From Actinomycetes bacterium (GTDB lineage: Bacteria > Planctomycetota > Phycisphaerae > JAACET01), in assembly GCA_030614915.1 (NCBI GenBank), contig JAUXAG010000001.1, positions 1-61,169 of the forward strand: DNA of 61,169 nucleotides, read 5' to 3'. A model generated the notes under the pieces. The model was not told where the DNA came from, did no database searches, and saw only the letters and a list, made by a program, of their open reading frames with translations. Of the stretch, positions 1-9,295 are shown in pieces. The position numbers were made by a program, and so were the translations under genes. The stretch's first letter is position 1, and every line of letters begins with the position of its first letter.

Positions 1-489
1 GTGTTCTCCTTTGTCTTCGCCTGTATTTACAAGCCGACCGAGTTTATCCAGATGTATTTCGCGATCACGCTCGCCATCATCGCCGGCCTCGGGTGCGCCA
101 TCATAGGAGGCCTGTACTGGAAGTATGGCGGAACGATTGCCGCATACGTCGCGGTGTCTCTTGGTGCAGTGCTGGCAGTCACCCGCTTAGTGGTACAGCA
201 ATTCACGAGCGCGATCGCCGATATGCCCGACAAGAACCTCATCTTTCGGTTTTTTGACTGGATAAACGGTGTAAGCAGCCAGTACGTGTGGTTCTACATC
301 ATGGTCATTTGCATCGGGTTTTTTGTGATTCTCTCGCTCCTCGAGATGCGCAAGCCGTATGAACCTGAACCGTATGCTGCACCGAGGCAAGTACGATGTA
401 AAGGACGAGCACAAGAAAGCAGACGACGCTGTCAAGAGCACCTGGTTGAAATTCGTCGGCATTACCCAGGAATTTACCGGCTGGGATAG
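1..489 (+). CDS. Sodium:solute symporter, C-terminal part (5' truncated by window)
   Basis: The reading frame enters from upstream of the window, so the start is not visible. It encodes three hydrophobic segments (about residues 17-38, 45-65 and 96-115) in the style of the last helices of SSS-family Na+/solute symporters of the inner membrane. Up to about base 357 the frame reads as a normal symporter. The residues after that (APRQVRCKGR onward) are arginine-rich and look out of frame. The expected continuation, a MLHRGKY motif, is in the +1 frame of the next entry. I infer one gene split by a frameshift near 355-360. The substrate cannot be told from this fragment. Confidence 0.7.
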   Translation: MFSFVFACIYKPTEFIQMYFAITLAIIAGLGCAIIGGLYWKYGGTIAAYVAVSLGAVLAVTRLVVQQFTSAIADMPDKNLIFRFFDWINGVSSQYVWFYIMVICIGFFVILSLLEMRKPYEPEPYAAPRQVRCKGRAQESRRRCQEHLVEIRRHYPGIYRLG

Positions 490-829
490 AATCCTGGCCT
501 ACGGTTTGATTGTCTGGACTTTCGGCTGGTTGGCCGTTTTTATCATAGGTGCCATCATTAACTACATGGTCAAGCCGATCTCCCTTGATTGGTGGAGCGG
601 TTTTTGGAAGTTCTGGCTGTGGCTCTATATCTGTGTCAGCATCATCACCATGTTCTGGTTCGTGGCCGGCGGAGTTCCCGATCTAAGGTTTTTATTTGCT
701 CGCCTGAGGACCCTCAAGCGGGATGATCGCGATGATGGCAGCATTGTCGGCCATCACCTCGCCGCCGAAGAGGATACTATCGTGGCTCAGGCGGACACTG
801 CCGAGGAAGAAAAAAACCAGACCAAGTGA
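359..829 (+). CDS. Continuation of the symporter after an apparent frameshift
   Basis: The frame opens with MNLNRMLHRGKYDV, which fits the cytoplasmic linker that follows the last core helix in long SSS symporters of planctomycetes and relatives. It continues with two membrane segments (about residues 48-70 and 83-105), then a DLRFLFARL stretch and a charged tail. That order matches the C-terminal extension of the same protein, so this is probably not an independent gene. No ribosome binding site precedes base 359. Either a sequencing error, a real disabling mutation or recoding joins it to the frame ending at 489. Confidence 0.6.
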   Translation: MNLNRMLHRGKYDVKDEHKKADDAVKSTWLKFVGITQEFTGWDRILAYGLIVWTFGWLAVFIIGAIINYMVKPISLDWWSGFWKFWLWLYICVSIITMFWFVAGGVPDLRFLFARLRTLKRDDRDDGSIVGHHLAAEEDTIVAQADTAEEEKNQTK

Positions 830-1017
830 AAGACTCTGCCGGGCGGTGGAGTGGACTCCCCGTAATCTGCAGGCATTGACCCCGGGAAACCGCCCCAGGT
901 ATCCCACGCCCAGTATTGCGAAGCTGGCTCCGCCCGCCAATTAGGCGGGAATAAATCATCTGCCAAAGCCGCCGAAGCCAAAAGCATCAACACAAAAATA
1001 GCAGCCCAAAATTTCAT
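787..1017 (-). pseudogene. Truncated N-terminus of a secreted PEP-CTERM-type protein
   Basis: The frame begins with a good signal peptide (MKFWAAIFVLMLLASAALA, cleavage after ALA) and continues DDLFPPNWRAEP. From memory this resembles the mature N-terminus of large planctomycete PEP-CTERM proteins, which start with a PPxWRG-like motif. After about 60 residues it runs into the 3' end of the convergent symporter gene and stops, with no C-terminal sorting signal. It starts 12 bases after the gdhA stop on the same strand, without a clear ribosome binding site. I read it as the stub of a gene whose body was deleted; a small secreted protein is the alternative. Confidence 0.45.
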
Positions 1018-1029
1018 GAAATATCCGGG

Positions 1030-2370
1030 TTAGACCAGGCCTTGTGCCATCATGGCGTGGGCTACTTTCAAGAATCCGGCGATATTTGCCCCGTCGGCCA
1101 AGTTGCCGGGAACGCCGAAGGCCTCGGCTGCCTGGACGGCCTGATCATAAATGCTGTCCATAATCAGGTGCAGCCTCTTGTCGACCTCCTCAAAGGTCCA
1201 GTCCAGTCGCATCGAATTCTGGCACATTTCCAAGGCGCTGGTAACCACGCCGCCGGCGTTGGCGGCCTTGGCGGGCCCGAAGGAAACGCCATTGTCGATG
1301 AAGGTCTGAATCGCCTCCGGGGTGGAGGGCATGTTGGCTCCTTCGCCGACCGCTATACAGCCATTTTTGACCAAGCTTTGAGCCGATTCGACATCAATCT
1401 CGTTCTGAGTGGCAGAAGGTAGGGCGACCTTGCAGGGGACGGTCCAGATGCCGGCCGATCCCTCATTATACTGAGCTGAGGAGTGCTCAGCAGCGTACTC
1501 CTTGATTCGGCCGCGCTGGACTTCCTTGATCTTCTTTACGGTGTCGAGTTTTATGCCGGCTTCATCCACTATGTAGCCATTACTGTCGGACATGGCTATA
1601 ACTCTGGCCCCGAACTGCTGGGCTCTCTCGCAGGCATAGATAGAGACGTTTCCCGAACCAGAGATAACCACTGGCAGGTCCTTCCAATCCTTGCCTAGGG
1701 TCTGTAGCATACGGCTGATGAAGTAGATTAAGCCGTAACCGGTGGCTTCTTTGCGGACCAAAGAGCCGCCCCAGCCCAGGCCCTTGCCAGTCAGTGTGCC
1801 GGTAAAGGAATTGGTCAGTTTCTTGTACTGTCCAAACAAATAGCCGATTTCACGAGTACCGACGCCGATATCACCGGCGGGAACGTCGGTGTCCGGTCCG
1901 ACGTGGCGGAAAAGCTCGCTCATGAAAGACTGGCAAAAGCGCATGACCTCGTTGTCAGTCTTGCCCTTGGGGTCGAAGTCGCTTCCGCCCTTGCCCCCGC
2001 CGATGGGGGTGGTGGTCAGAGCATTCTTAAAGACCTGCTCGAAACCAAGGAACTTGATGATGCCAAGGTAGACCGAGGGGTGAAAGCGCAGGCCGCCTTT
2101 GTATGGTCCGATAGCGCTGTTGAACTCGACGCGGAACCCGCGATTGATATGAATCCGGCCGCTGTCATCCTGCCAGGGGACGCGAAAGATGATCTGCCGT
2201 TCGGGCTCCATGATCCGTTCGAAAATCTTGGCTCGGGCCAACTCGGGATGCTTCTTGATGGCGATGGCCACGGACTCGGCAACTTCGTGGACGGCCTGAT
2301 GAAATTCGGTTTCACCGGGATTGCGGGCCACGACGGCCTCCATAATACTTTCAACAACTTGCTCGGGCAT
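1030..2370 (-). CDS. gdhA: Glutamate dehydrogenase (NADP-type, hexameric class)
   Basis: The 446-residue protein has the usual length for the bacterial class I enzyme, which interconverts 2-oxoglutarate plus ammonia and glutamate in the cytosol. The substrate-binding signature GPYKGGLRFHPSV is followed by the catalytic stretch TTTPIGGGKGGSDFDPKG and by PAGDIGVGTREIGYLFG. A Rossmann-type segment (VVISGSGNVSIYA) binds the nucleotide. The ATG at 2370 is preceded by AAAGGAA at proper spacing, and a sigma-70-like promoter lies about 110 bases upstream. NADP preference is assumed from the class, not read from a residue. Confidence 0.96.
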   Translation of the reverse strand: MPEQVVESIMEAVVARNPGETEFHQAVHEVAESVAIAIKKHPELARAKIFERIMEPERQIIFRVPWQDDSGRIHINRGFRVEFNSAIGPYKGGLRFHPSVYLGIIKFLGFEQVFKNALTTTPIGGGKGGSDFDPKGKTDNEVMRFCQSFMSELFRHVGPDTDVPAGDIGVGTREIGYLFGQYKKLTNSFTGTLTGKGLGWGGSLVRKEATGYGLIYFISRMLQTLGKDWKDLPVVISGSGNVSIYACERAQQFGARVIAMSDSNGYIVDEAGIKLDTVKKIKEVQRGRIKEYAAEHSSAQYNEGSAGIWTVPCKVALPSATQNEIDVESAQSLVKNGCIAVGEGANMPSTPEAIQTFIDNGVSFGPAKAANAGGVVTSALEMCQNSMRLDWTFEEVDKRLHLIMDSIYDQAVQAAEAFGVPGNLADGANIAGFLKVAHAMMAQGLV

Positions 2371-2480
2371 ATCGTGGTTCCTTTCACTGAATTAGTCGTT
2401 CGTATGTTTTATAGGCAGTATCGATGAAAAACTTAGCTCGCCCATGAGCAAAGCAAGATACCCAAAACAACCGGATAAGC

Positions 2481-2508
2481 AATATAGCGATTGGGCAGCA
2501 GGTGTCAA
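2481..2508 (-). promoter_or_regulatory. Likely sigma-70 promoter of gdhA
   Basis: On the minus strand TTGACA (2503-2508) and TATATT (2481-2486) are separated by 16 bases, about 110 bases upstream of the gdhA start codon. The rest of the 290-base gap between gdhA and the next gene shows no convincing gene. Confidence 0.5.
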
Positions 2509-2660
2509 GGTAAACGCCCGCCGCCAGGGGCAAGAAATCATATGCGGCCAAGATATAGTGGAGAAGCCGACGGTTGGGTTATATAATGGCCGCCCCAGGG
2601 CGCAGGGACAGATGCGGGCAGATTTGACCCGAGCAAGCTAACAGGACATAAGGAGCGAAA

Positions 2661-3677
2661 ATGGATCTGGTAACCGGGGGCACGGGACTGCTGGGCAGTC
2701 ACATCGTAGAGCATCTGGTCAAGGCTGGTCGAGAGGTGCGAGCCCTGGTTCGGCCCAACTCGGATACCAAATGGCTGGCGAGCCAGGCGGGAGTAGAACT
2801 GACAACGGGGCATCTGCAAGACGAGGATTCGCTTATCAAGGCCTGTGAGGGGGTGGAGGTGGTGTATCACTCGGCGGCGAAGGTGGGGGATTGGGGGCCT
2901 TGGTGGGAGTTCGAGGAAATCACCATCAAGGGCACCGAGCGACTGCTGAAGGCTGCCTGTGCGGCGAAGGTCAAGCGGTTTGTGCACATTTCGTCGATCA
3001 GCGGTTATGGGCATCCGGACGGCGAAAACCTGGTGCTGGACGAGACATCGCCGCTGGGACAGAACGTTTATCGCTGGAGCTACTACACCAAGAGTAAGGT
3101 GGCAGCCGAAGAGCTGGTGCGGAAAGCACATCAGGAGCAAGGGCTGGAGATTGTGATTATCAGGCCGAGCTGGCTGTTCGGCGAACGCGACCGGGTTACA
3201 GTAGGACGAGTGGTCAAGGCTATCCGCAGCGGGTCGATGAAGATAATCGGGGACGGGACGAATCGGCTCAATGCAATCTATGCAGGTAACGTGGCCCAGG
3301 GGGCTCTGCTGGCAGCGGCGAAGGAGCAGTCCAACGGTCAAGCCTATAACATGAGCAACAATGGTGTGATAACCCAGCAGGAATTGTTCGACACCTATGC
3401 GAAGTACCTAAACTGTGAGCCAATAACCAAACATGTGCCCTTCGGGGTGGTTTGCAGGGCGGCGCTGGTAATGGAGGCCCTTTGGAAACTGTTTCACAGC
3501 AAAAAACCCCCGCTGATCACGCGCTACGCAGCCTGGCTGATGGGCAGGAAGGTTTACTTCTCCATCGAAAAGGCCCAGAAGGAACTGGGCTGGGAGCCGG
3601 AGGTCGGCTACGAAGAGGGCATCCGCAGAGCGGTTCAATGGTATGTGGCTCAGGAGGCGAGCAGAGGAAAGGCTTGA
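2661..3677 (+). CDS. NAD-dependent epimerase/dehydratase (extended SDR, 3-beta-HSD / HpnA-like)
   Basis: The protein opens with the extended-SDR nucleotide-binding motif VTGGTGLLGSHI and has the catalytic YYTKSK (YxxxK) around residue 141. It also has HISSISGYG and the IIRPSWLFGER stretch typical of the 3-beta-hydroxysteroid dehydrogenase / dihydroflavonol-4-reductase branch. Its 338 residues fit a single-domain enzyme acting on a sugar or isoprenoid-like substrate. AAGGAG sits at 2650-2655, so the ATG at 2661 is well supported. The substrate is unknown; resemblance to hopanoid-associated HpnA is only general. Confidence 0.88.
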   Translation: MDLVTGGTGLLGSHIVEHLVKAGREVRALVRPNSDTKWLASQAGVELTTGHLQDEDSLIKACEGVEVVYHSAAKVGDWGPWWEFEEITIKGTERLLKAACAAKVKRFVHISSISGYGHPDGENLVLDETSPLGQNVYRWSYYTKSKVAAEELVRKAHQEQGLEIVIIRPSWLFGERDRVTVGRVVKAIRSGSMKIIGDGTNRLNAIYAGNVAQGALLAAAKEQSNGQAYNMSNNGVITQQELFDTYAKYLNCEPITKHVPFGVVCRAALVMEALWKLFHSKKPPLITRYAAWLMGRKVYFSIEKAQKELGWEPEVGYEEGIRRAVQWYVAQEASRGKA

Positions 3678-3787
3678 GGCTTGAGGCTTGAGGCGGAGAA
3701 TACAGAAAGAAATACAGAACTTAGACGCTGATTTCGCAGATGACGCTGATTACAGAAATAAAGAGACGGAAAGATAATTAGCCACTG
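3671..3787. repeat. Short tandem heptamer and CGCTGATT-type intergenic repeat
   Basis: Immediately around the stop codon of the SDR gene the heptamer GCTTGAG is repeated three times in tandem (about 3674-3694). It is followed by two diverged copies of GACGCTGATT (about 3724-3750). Such simple spacer repeats are common in some GC-rich bacteria. No gene is visible here. Confidence 0.5.
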
Positions 3788-5647
3788 ATGAAGAAAGGCG
3801 CTAAGCTCGTGAACGGAGAATCCACGTTTGCCCAACAGATGGGTCCACAGGGCCGGCAGAGGCAGGTCCCGGTGGAGATGGGGCTGGGGGGCAAGGTGCT
3901 GGGGGTAGTTGTGATATTGGCGTTCGGGACGGTGTTGGCCCTGAGCGTTTCGGTTACGGACTTCTGGAGTGTGCATGAGGGACGGGTAACGGGGGTGGCC
4001 CAGAATATGCTGGCCAGCGGCAAGTGGTGGGTTCCGATTCTCAACGGTGTGCCCCGGTTGGAAAAGTCGCCGCTGGTTTACTGGATCGTAGCAGCTGCGG
4101 GGGCAGTGGCGGGAGAGGTAAACGAGTTTTCGGCTCGCTTGCCGTCAGTAATAGTGGGGCTGGGATGCGTGGCGGTAACCATTCTGATTGGCCGTACTAT
4201 CCTGAACAACACGGCTGGGCTTCTGGGGGGAGTGATACAAATATCAACGTTTGCCTACTGGCGTGACTGTCGCACGGCAGAGCTGGACCTGTACCTGACG
4301 TTTTTCGTGTCCCTGGTGATGTTGGCCTTTTGCCGAATGTACTTCGGCGGGAGCAGAAGGGCAGGGTGGGTGTTGTTGTTCTGGATTGCCCTGGGCTCTG
4401 CGGCGGCGAGCAAAAGTGTGGTGACTATTCCGCCGACTCTGATCAGCTGCGGGCTGGCAATGTGGTTGTGCCGAGCTAAGGTCTCGGAAAGTCAGCAGGA
4501 CGGCTCGAGGCCAGAAGATGCGGCCGCCAAGTCAAGGGGGTTTTGGACTTGGCAGGCGATTGGATTGGGCCTATTTGCTATTTTGGCCCTGGGGTGGAAC
4601 TGCAGTATGGCCTACCTTTTTCCGCAGAAGGCGCCGAGTCTATGGCAACGAGAGATACAGAGGGTGCTGCTGAGAGCCAATTCATGGCGGCCGGTATATT
4701 TTTATCTTAGCCGCATATTTCTTTGGGCGTTTCCGATGAGTGTTTTTGTTCCGGCGTCGTTCGCAGTTGCTTTTTCATCGGGATTTAGAAGGCACAGAAG
4801 GCAATTGCTGTTCTTATTTATCTGGATGGCAGTGCTGATACTGAGCTACTCAATTTGGCCAATGGGGAAAAAGAAGATCGAGTATCTTCAGCCAATGCTG
4901 CCGGCATTTGCCCTGCTGTGCGGTTGGGTGTGGCAGGGGCTTTTGAGTAAACAGTCTCGGGGGGGGGTCAATACAGGGGAGCGAATACTACTTGGGGCCC
5001 ACAGCCTGCTGGCAATAGCTGCGGGACTTGCGGGGGTCGGCTTTGCCCTGGTCGATGCCCAGGGCAGGTGGATTGTAGCGGTGATGGGCGGGGGATTGGT
5101 CGTGGTGGGATTGGGCGGGGTGCTCTTGAGAAACAGGCGAGCGACGCTGCTGCTGTGGGGCACGGTGCTGGCGAGCCTGGCAGGGATGATTGTCAACTTC
5201 ACCTGGTTCCTGCCGCGGATGAACAGCCAGGTGAGCCCTCGTATTTTTGCCGAGGAGGTAGGCTGGCACGGCGGGGCGGGGTCAAAGGTGGTAATATATG
5301 AGCCGGGGATTACCCAACAGCCAGAGATCCAGAGGAAGGCTCAGGGGATTCCGGCACTGAACTTTTACCTGGGATATAAGCTGGGTTATGTGGGCAGCCC
5401 ATCGGAGCTGAAAGCGTTCTTGGACAGTGAGCCATCCGGTTTGGTAATTACGCTGGCAAGAGATATAGAAAATCTTGAGTTGGCGGACTTGGGATTGAAG
5501 GAGCTGTATCGGCAGGACATATCCAGAACAAGGGTAGAGCTGAGTGCCAAACGGCTGCCCAAGAGCTGGCAGGAAGCGGTGGGGCGGTTTCTAGGAGGGA
5601 TTCAGCGCCCGCCTAAGTATACGGTGCTGCTGGGCAGGGTTGATTAA
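3788..5647 (+). CDS. GT39-family glycosyltransferase (ArnT/PMT-like integral membrane protein)
   Basis: The 619-residue protein has a short N-terminal tail, a first helix at about residues 37-53, then the acidic loop motif DFWSVHEGR (59-66) and RLEKSPLVYW (90-99). These match the first periplasmic loop of polyprenyl-phosphate-sugar:acceptor transferases such as ArnT and PMT. Roughly ten more hydrophobic segments follow, then a soluble C-terminal region from about residue 480. Such enzymes move a sugar from a lipid carrier onto lipid A, protein or polysaccharide at the outer face of the inner membrane. The start is uncertain, since the first 30 residues are not typical of the family. The acceptor is unknown. 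Confidence 0.85.
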   Translation: MKKGAKLVNGESTFAQQMGPQGRQRQVPVEMGLGGKVLGVVVILAFGTVLALSVSVTDFWSVHEGRVTGVAQNMLASGKWWVPILNGVPRLEKSPLVYWIVAAAGAVAGEVNEFSARLPSVIVGLGCVAVTILIGRTILNNTAGLLGGVIQISTFAYWRDCRTAELDLYLTFFVSLVMLAFCRMYFGGSRRAGWVLLFWIALGSAAASKSVVTIPPTLISCGLAMWLCRAKVSESQQDGSRPEDAAAKSRGFWTWQAIGLGLFAILALGWNCSMAYLFPQKAPSLWQREIQRVLLRANSWRPVYFYLSRIFLWAFPMSVFVPASFAVAFSSGFRRHRRQLLFLFIWMAVLILSYSIWPMGKKKIEYLQPMLPAFALLCGWVWQGLLSKQSRGGVNTGERILLGAHSLLAIAAGLAGVGFALVDAQGRWIVAVMGGGLVVVGLGGVLLRNRRATLLLWGTVLASLAGMIVNFTWFLPRMNSQVSPRIFAEEVGWHGGAGSKVVIYEPGITQQPEIQRKAQGIPALNFYLGYKLGYVGSPSELKAFLDSEPSGLVITLARDIENLELADLGLKELYRQDISRTRVELSAKRLPKSWQEAVGRFLGGIQRPPKYTVLLGRVD

Positions 5648-5658
5648 AGAAAGGGCCT

Positions 5659-6384
5659 TCAGCGGAGATGAGGGCGTTTGAGGCCGAGCTCGGCCATTAT
5701 TTTTTGAATGTCAAGCCAACTTTTTTTCTTCTCGGCAGGATTGCGAAGCAGATAAGCGGTGTGATAGGTGACCATGGTTTTGGTGCCGTGATAGTCGTGC
5801 CATTGGCCGCGAAGATCACGCATGGCGCTTTTGGTCTGGAGGAGGCACTGGGAGGCGACCCTTCCGAGGCAGCAGATAATTTGCGGGGAGATGATCTGCA
5901 ACTGGCGCTCGAGATAGGGCAGACAACAGGCCATCTCTGCAGGTCCGGGGTCGCGGTTTTTGGGGGGGCGGCACTTGAGAACATTGCCGATGTAGACATC
6001 GTCGCGGGTCAGGCCCATACCCTTGGTGAGGATGTCGTCGAGGAGCTTCCCGGCCCGTCCGACAAAGGGCAGGCCTTGCTGGTCCTCATAATATCCGGGG
6101 GCCTCGCCGACGAAGACGAGGCGGGCGTCGGGCTTGCCCTGGCCAAAGACGACGTTGGTGCGGGTCTGGGCGAGGGGACAGCTTTGGCAATCGCGCACTT
6201 CGGCTTGGAGAGCAGCTAGGGCTTGGCGTTTTTGCTCGGCAGTGGCCTGGGAGAAGTCCGCAGGGGCTGGGGGCTCAGGCACCTTGTCGGGATCGAAGGG
6301 GACGGCCTTGGCACCGAGAAAGAGGTCGGATTGGAGCTGCTGAAGACAGGCCCGACGGGGGTCGCTGGCGGATTTTGCACTCAT
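5659..6384 (-). CDS. Uracil-DNA glycosylase, family 4 (iron-sulfur type)
   Basis: This base-excision repair enzyme removes uracil from DNA. The motif GEAPGYYEDQQGLPFVGRAG is the family-4 active site, and TYHTAYLLRNP corresponds to the second catalytic motif. Four cysteines for the [4Fe-4S] cluster are in place: a CQSC pair, the one in KCRPPKNRDP and the one in the CCLPYL segment. I prefer the ATG at 6384, preceded by AGGGG, over a TTG at 6438 that adds 18 unremarkable residues. The gene is convergent with the glycosyltransferase gene, with 11 bases between the stops. Confidence 0.93.
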   Translation of the reverse strand: MSAKSASDPRRACLQQLQSDLFLGAKAVPFDPDKVPEPPAPADFSQATAEQKRQALAALQAEVRDCQSCPLAQTRTNVVFGQGKPDARLVFVGEAPGYYEDQQGLPFVGRAGKLLDDILTKGMGLTRDDVYIGNVLKCRPPKNRDPGPAEMACCLPYLERQLQIISPQIICCLGRVASQCLLQTKSAMRDLRGQWHDYHGTKTMVTYHTAYLLRNPAEKKKSWLDIQKIMAELGLKRPHLR

Positions 6385-6504
6385 GGACGCCTGCCCCTGG
6401 CTAGTGAGAAAAGCGGAAATCGAATCTGCTAAGGGCAATGATACTGGCCAGGAAGCAGGGCGGCAAATATAATCAATGGGCTAGAATCTCAAAGGAGACG
6501 GCCC

Positions 6505-7554
6505 GTGGATAAGAGACTGATGAGGATACTGGATGCGAATTTTAACCGCACGCGGGAGTCGCTGCGGGTGATGGAAGATTATGCCCGGTTCGTGCTGGAC
6601 GCGGGGCAACTCAGCAGCGAACTCAAGGGGGCTCGGCACCAGCTGCGGGAGGCAGTGGAGATGCTGGGCGGGCAAAGGCTGCTGGGCGGCAGAAATACTC
6701 CGGGCGACGTAGGCACTAAGCTGTGCTCAGCGGGGGAGATGGATCGGAGCGATGCGCTGGCGGTAGTAACAGCGGCGTGTAAGAGAGTAGTGGAGTCCTT
6801 GAGAGTGTTGGAGGAATTTTCCAAGACAGTGGAGCCGGAAGCGGCCAAGAGATTCGAAGGGCTGCGCTACAGGTGCTACGAGTGGGAGGTGCAACTGATA
6901 AGTAGAGGGGTTGCTAAAGAAAAGCTGGGGCAAATGCGGCTGTACGTGCTGATCAGCTCGGAGCTTTGCAGGAAAGGTCCTCTGGAGGTGGCCAGGGAGG
7001 TGTTGGCGGGTGGGGCGGATTGTGTGCAGCTAAGAGAAAAAAAGATGGCTGCGGGGGAGTGTCTGGCGTTGGCGGAGAGGATAAGCCGGCTTTGCCGGGA
7101 GCAGGGCAAGCTGTTCATTGTTAATGATCGGCCGGACATTGCCGTGGCAGTTGGGGCTGATGGAGTGCATCTGGGGCAGGAGGATTTGCCGGTGGGGTGT
7201 GCTCGCAAGGTGCTGAGCAGCGAGATGGTGGTTGGGGTGAGTACGCACAGCATCGCCCAAGCCAGAAAAGCAGTGGACGACGGAGCGGACTATATCAGCG
7301 TCGGGCCGGTCTTTGCGACGGGGACCAAACCGTCGGCTGAGCCGGTGGGAATAGAATATGTCCAGCAAGTGGCGGAGATTGATTTGCCGCAGGTGGCTAT
7401 CGGAGGGATCAAGCTGGATAATGTCGCGGAAGTGATAGCGGCAGGGGCAAAATGCGTGGGGGTCTGCTCGGCAATAATATGCGCGGATGAGCCGGGAGAA
7501 ATGGCCGGGGAGTTTTGCAGACGACTTAGTGAGAAATCAAAAATCAAAAAGTAA
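6505..7554 (+). CDS. thiE: Thiamine-phosphate synthase with N-terminal extension
   Basis: The C-terminal 200 residues are a ThiE TIM barrel that joins HMP-pyrophosphate and THZ-phosphate into thiamine phosphate. Recognised stretches are DCVQLREKK, FIVNDRPDIA, ADGVHLGQEDLP and ISVGPVFATGTKP. About 140 N-terminal residues (beginning RILDANFNRTRESLRVMEDYARF) form the helical domain found in the longer, about 350-residue ThiE proteins of cyanobacteria and some other phyla. Translation starts at GTG 6505, with AAGGAG at 6492-6497. No thiamine-pyrophosphate riboswitch is apparent in the 120-base upstream gap. Confidence 0.95.
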   Translation: MDKRLMRILDANFNRTRESLRVMEDYARFVLDAGQLSSELKGARHQLREAVEMLGGQRLLGGRNTPGDVGTKLCSAGEMDRSDALAVVTAACKRVVESLRVLEEFSKTVEPEAAKRFEGLRYRCYEWEVQLISRGVAKEKLGQMRLYVLISSELCRKGPLEVAREVLAGGADCVQLREKKMAAGECLALAERISRLCREQGKLFIVNDRPDIAVAVGADGVHLGQEDLPVGCARKVLSSEMVVGVSTHSIAQARKAVDDGADYISVGPVFATGTKPSAEPVGIEYVQQVAEIDLPQVAIGGIKLDNVAEVIAAGAKCVGVCSAIICADEPGEMAGEFCRRLSEKSKIKK

Positions 7555-7670
7555 ATATCAAAATTACAAATCAAAATTCAAAAATTTAAGAACAGCCCAC
7601 GCCGTGTACGTGATCATTCTGACTTTTACATTTTGATTTGTCATTTTGCGTTTTTATTTTTGATATTTTT
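7554..7670. repeat. AT-rich imperfect inverted repeat between thiE and guaA
   Basis: The gap between the convergent thiE and guaA genes is made of runs such as AAATATCAAAATTACAAATC on one side and their near reverse complement on the other (TTTTGATTTGTCATTTTGCG). It could act as a bidirectional terminator. A similar stretch with the shared core TGTCATTTTGCGTTTT occurs at 25531-25575, so this is a dispersed repeat. Confidence 0.6.
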
Positions 7671-9227
<1,557 letters not shown>

Positions 9228-9295
9228 AAACAAAAACCGGTCTAACAATTAAAGGACACAATCCGCTCCGAAAGGGCGGAGTATAAAAGCTAATA

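Noticed and set aside
2444-2641. 65-codon open frame between gdhA and the SDR gene
   Set aside because: It overlaps the gdhA promoter, and its translation has no recognisable feature.
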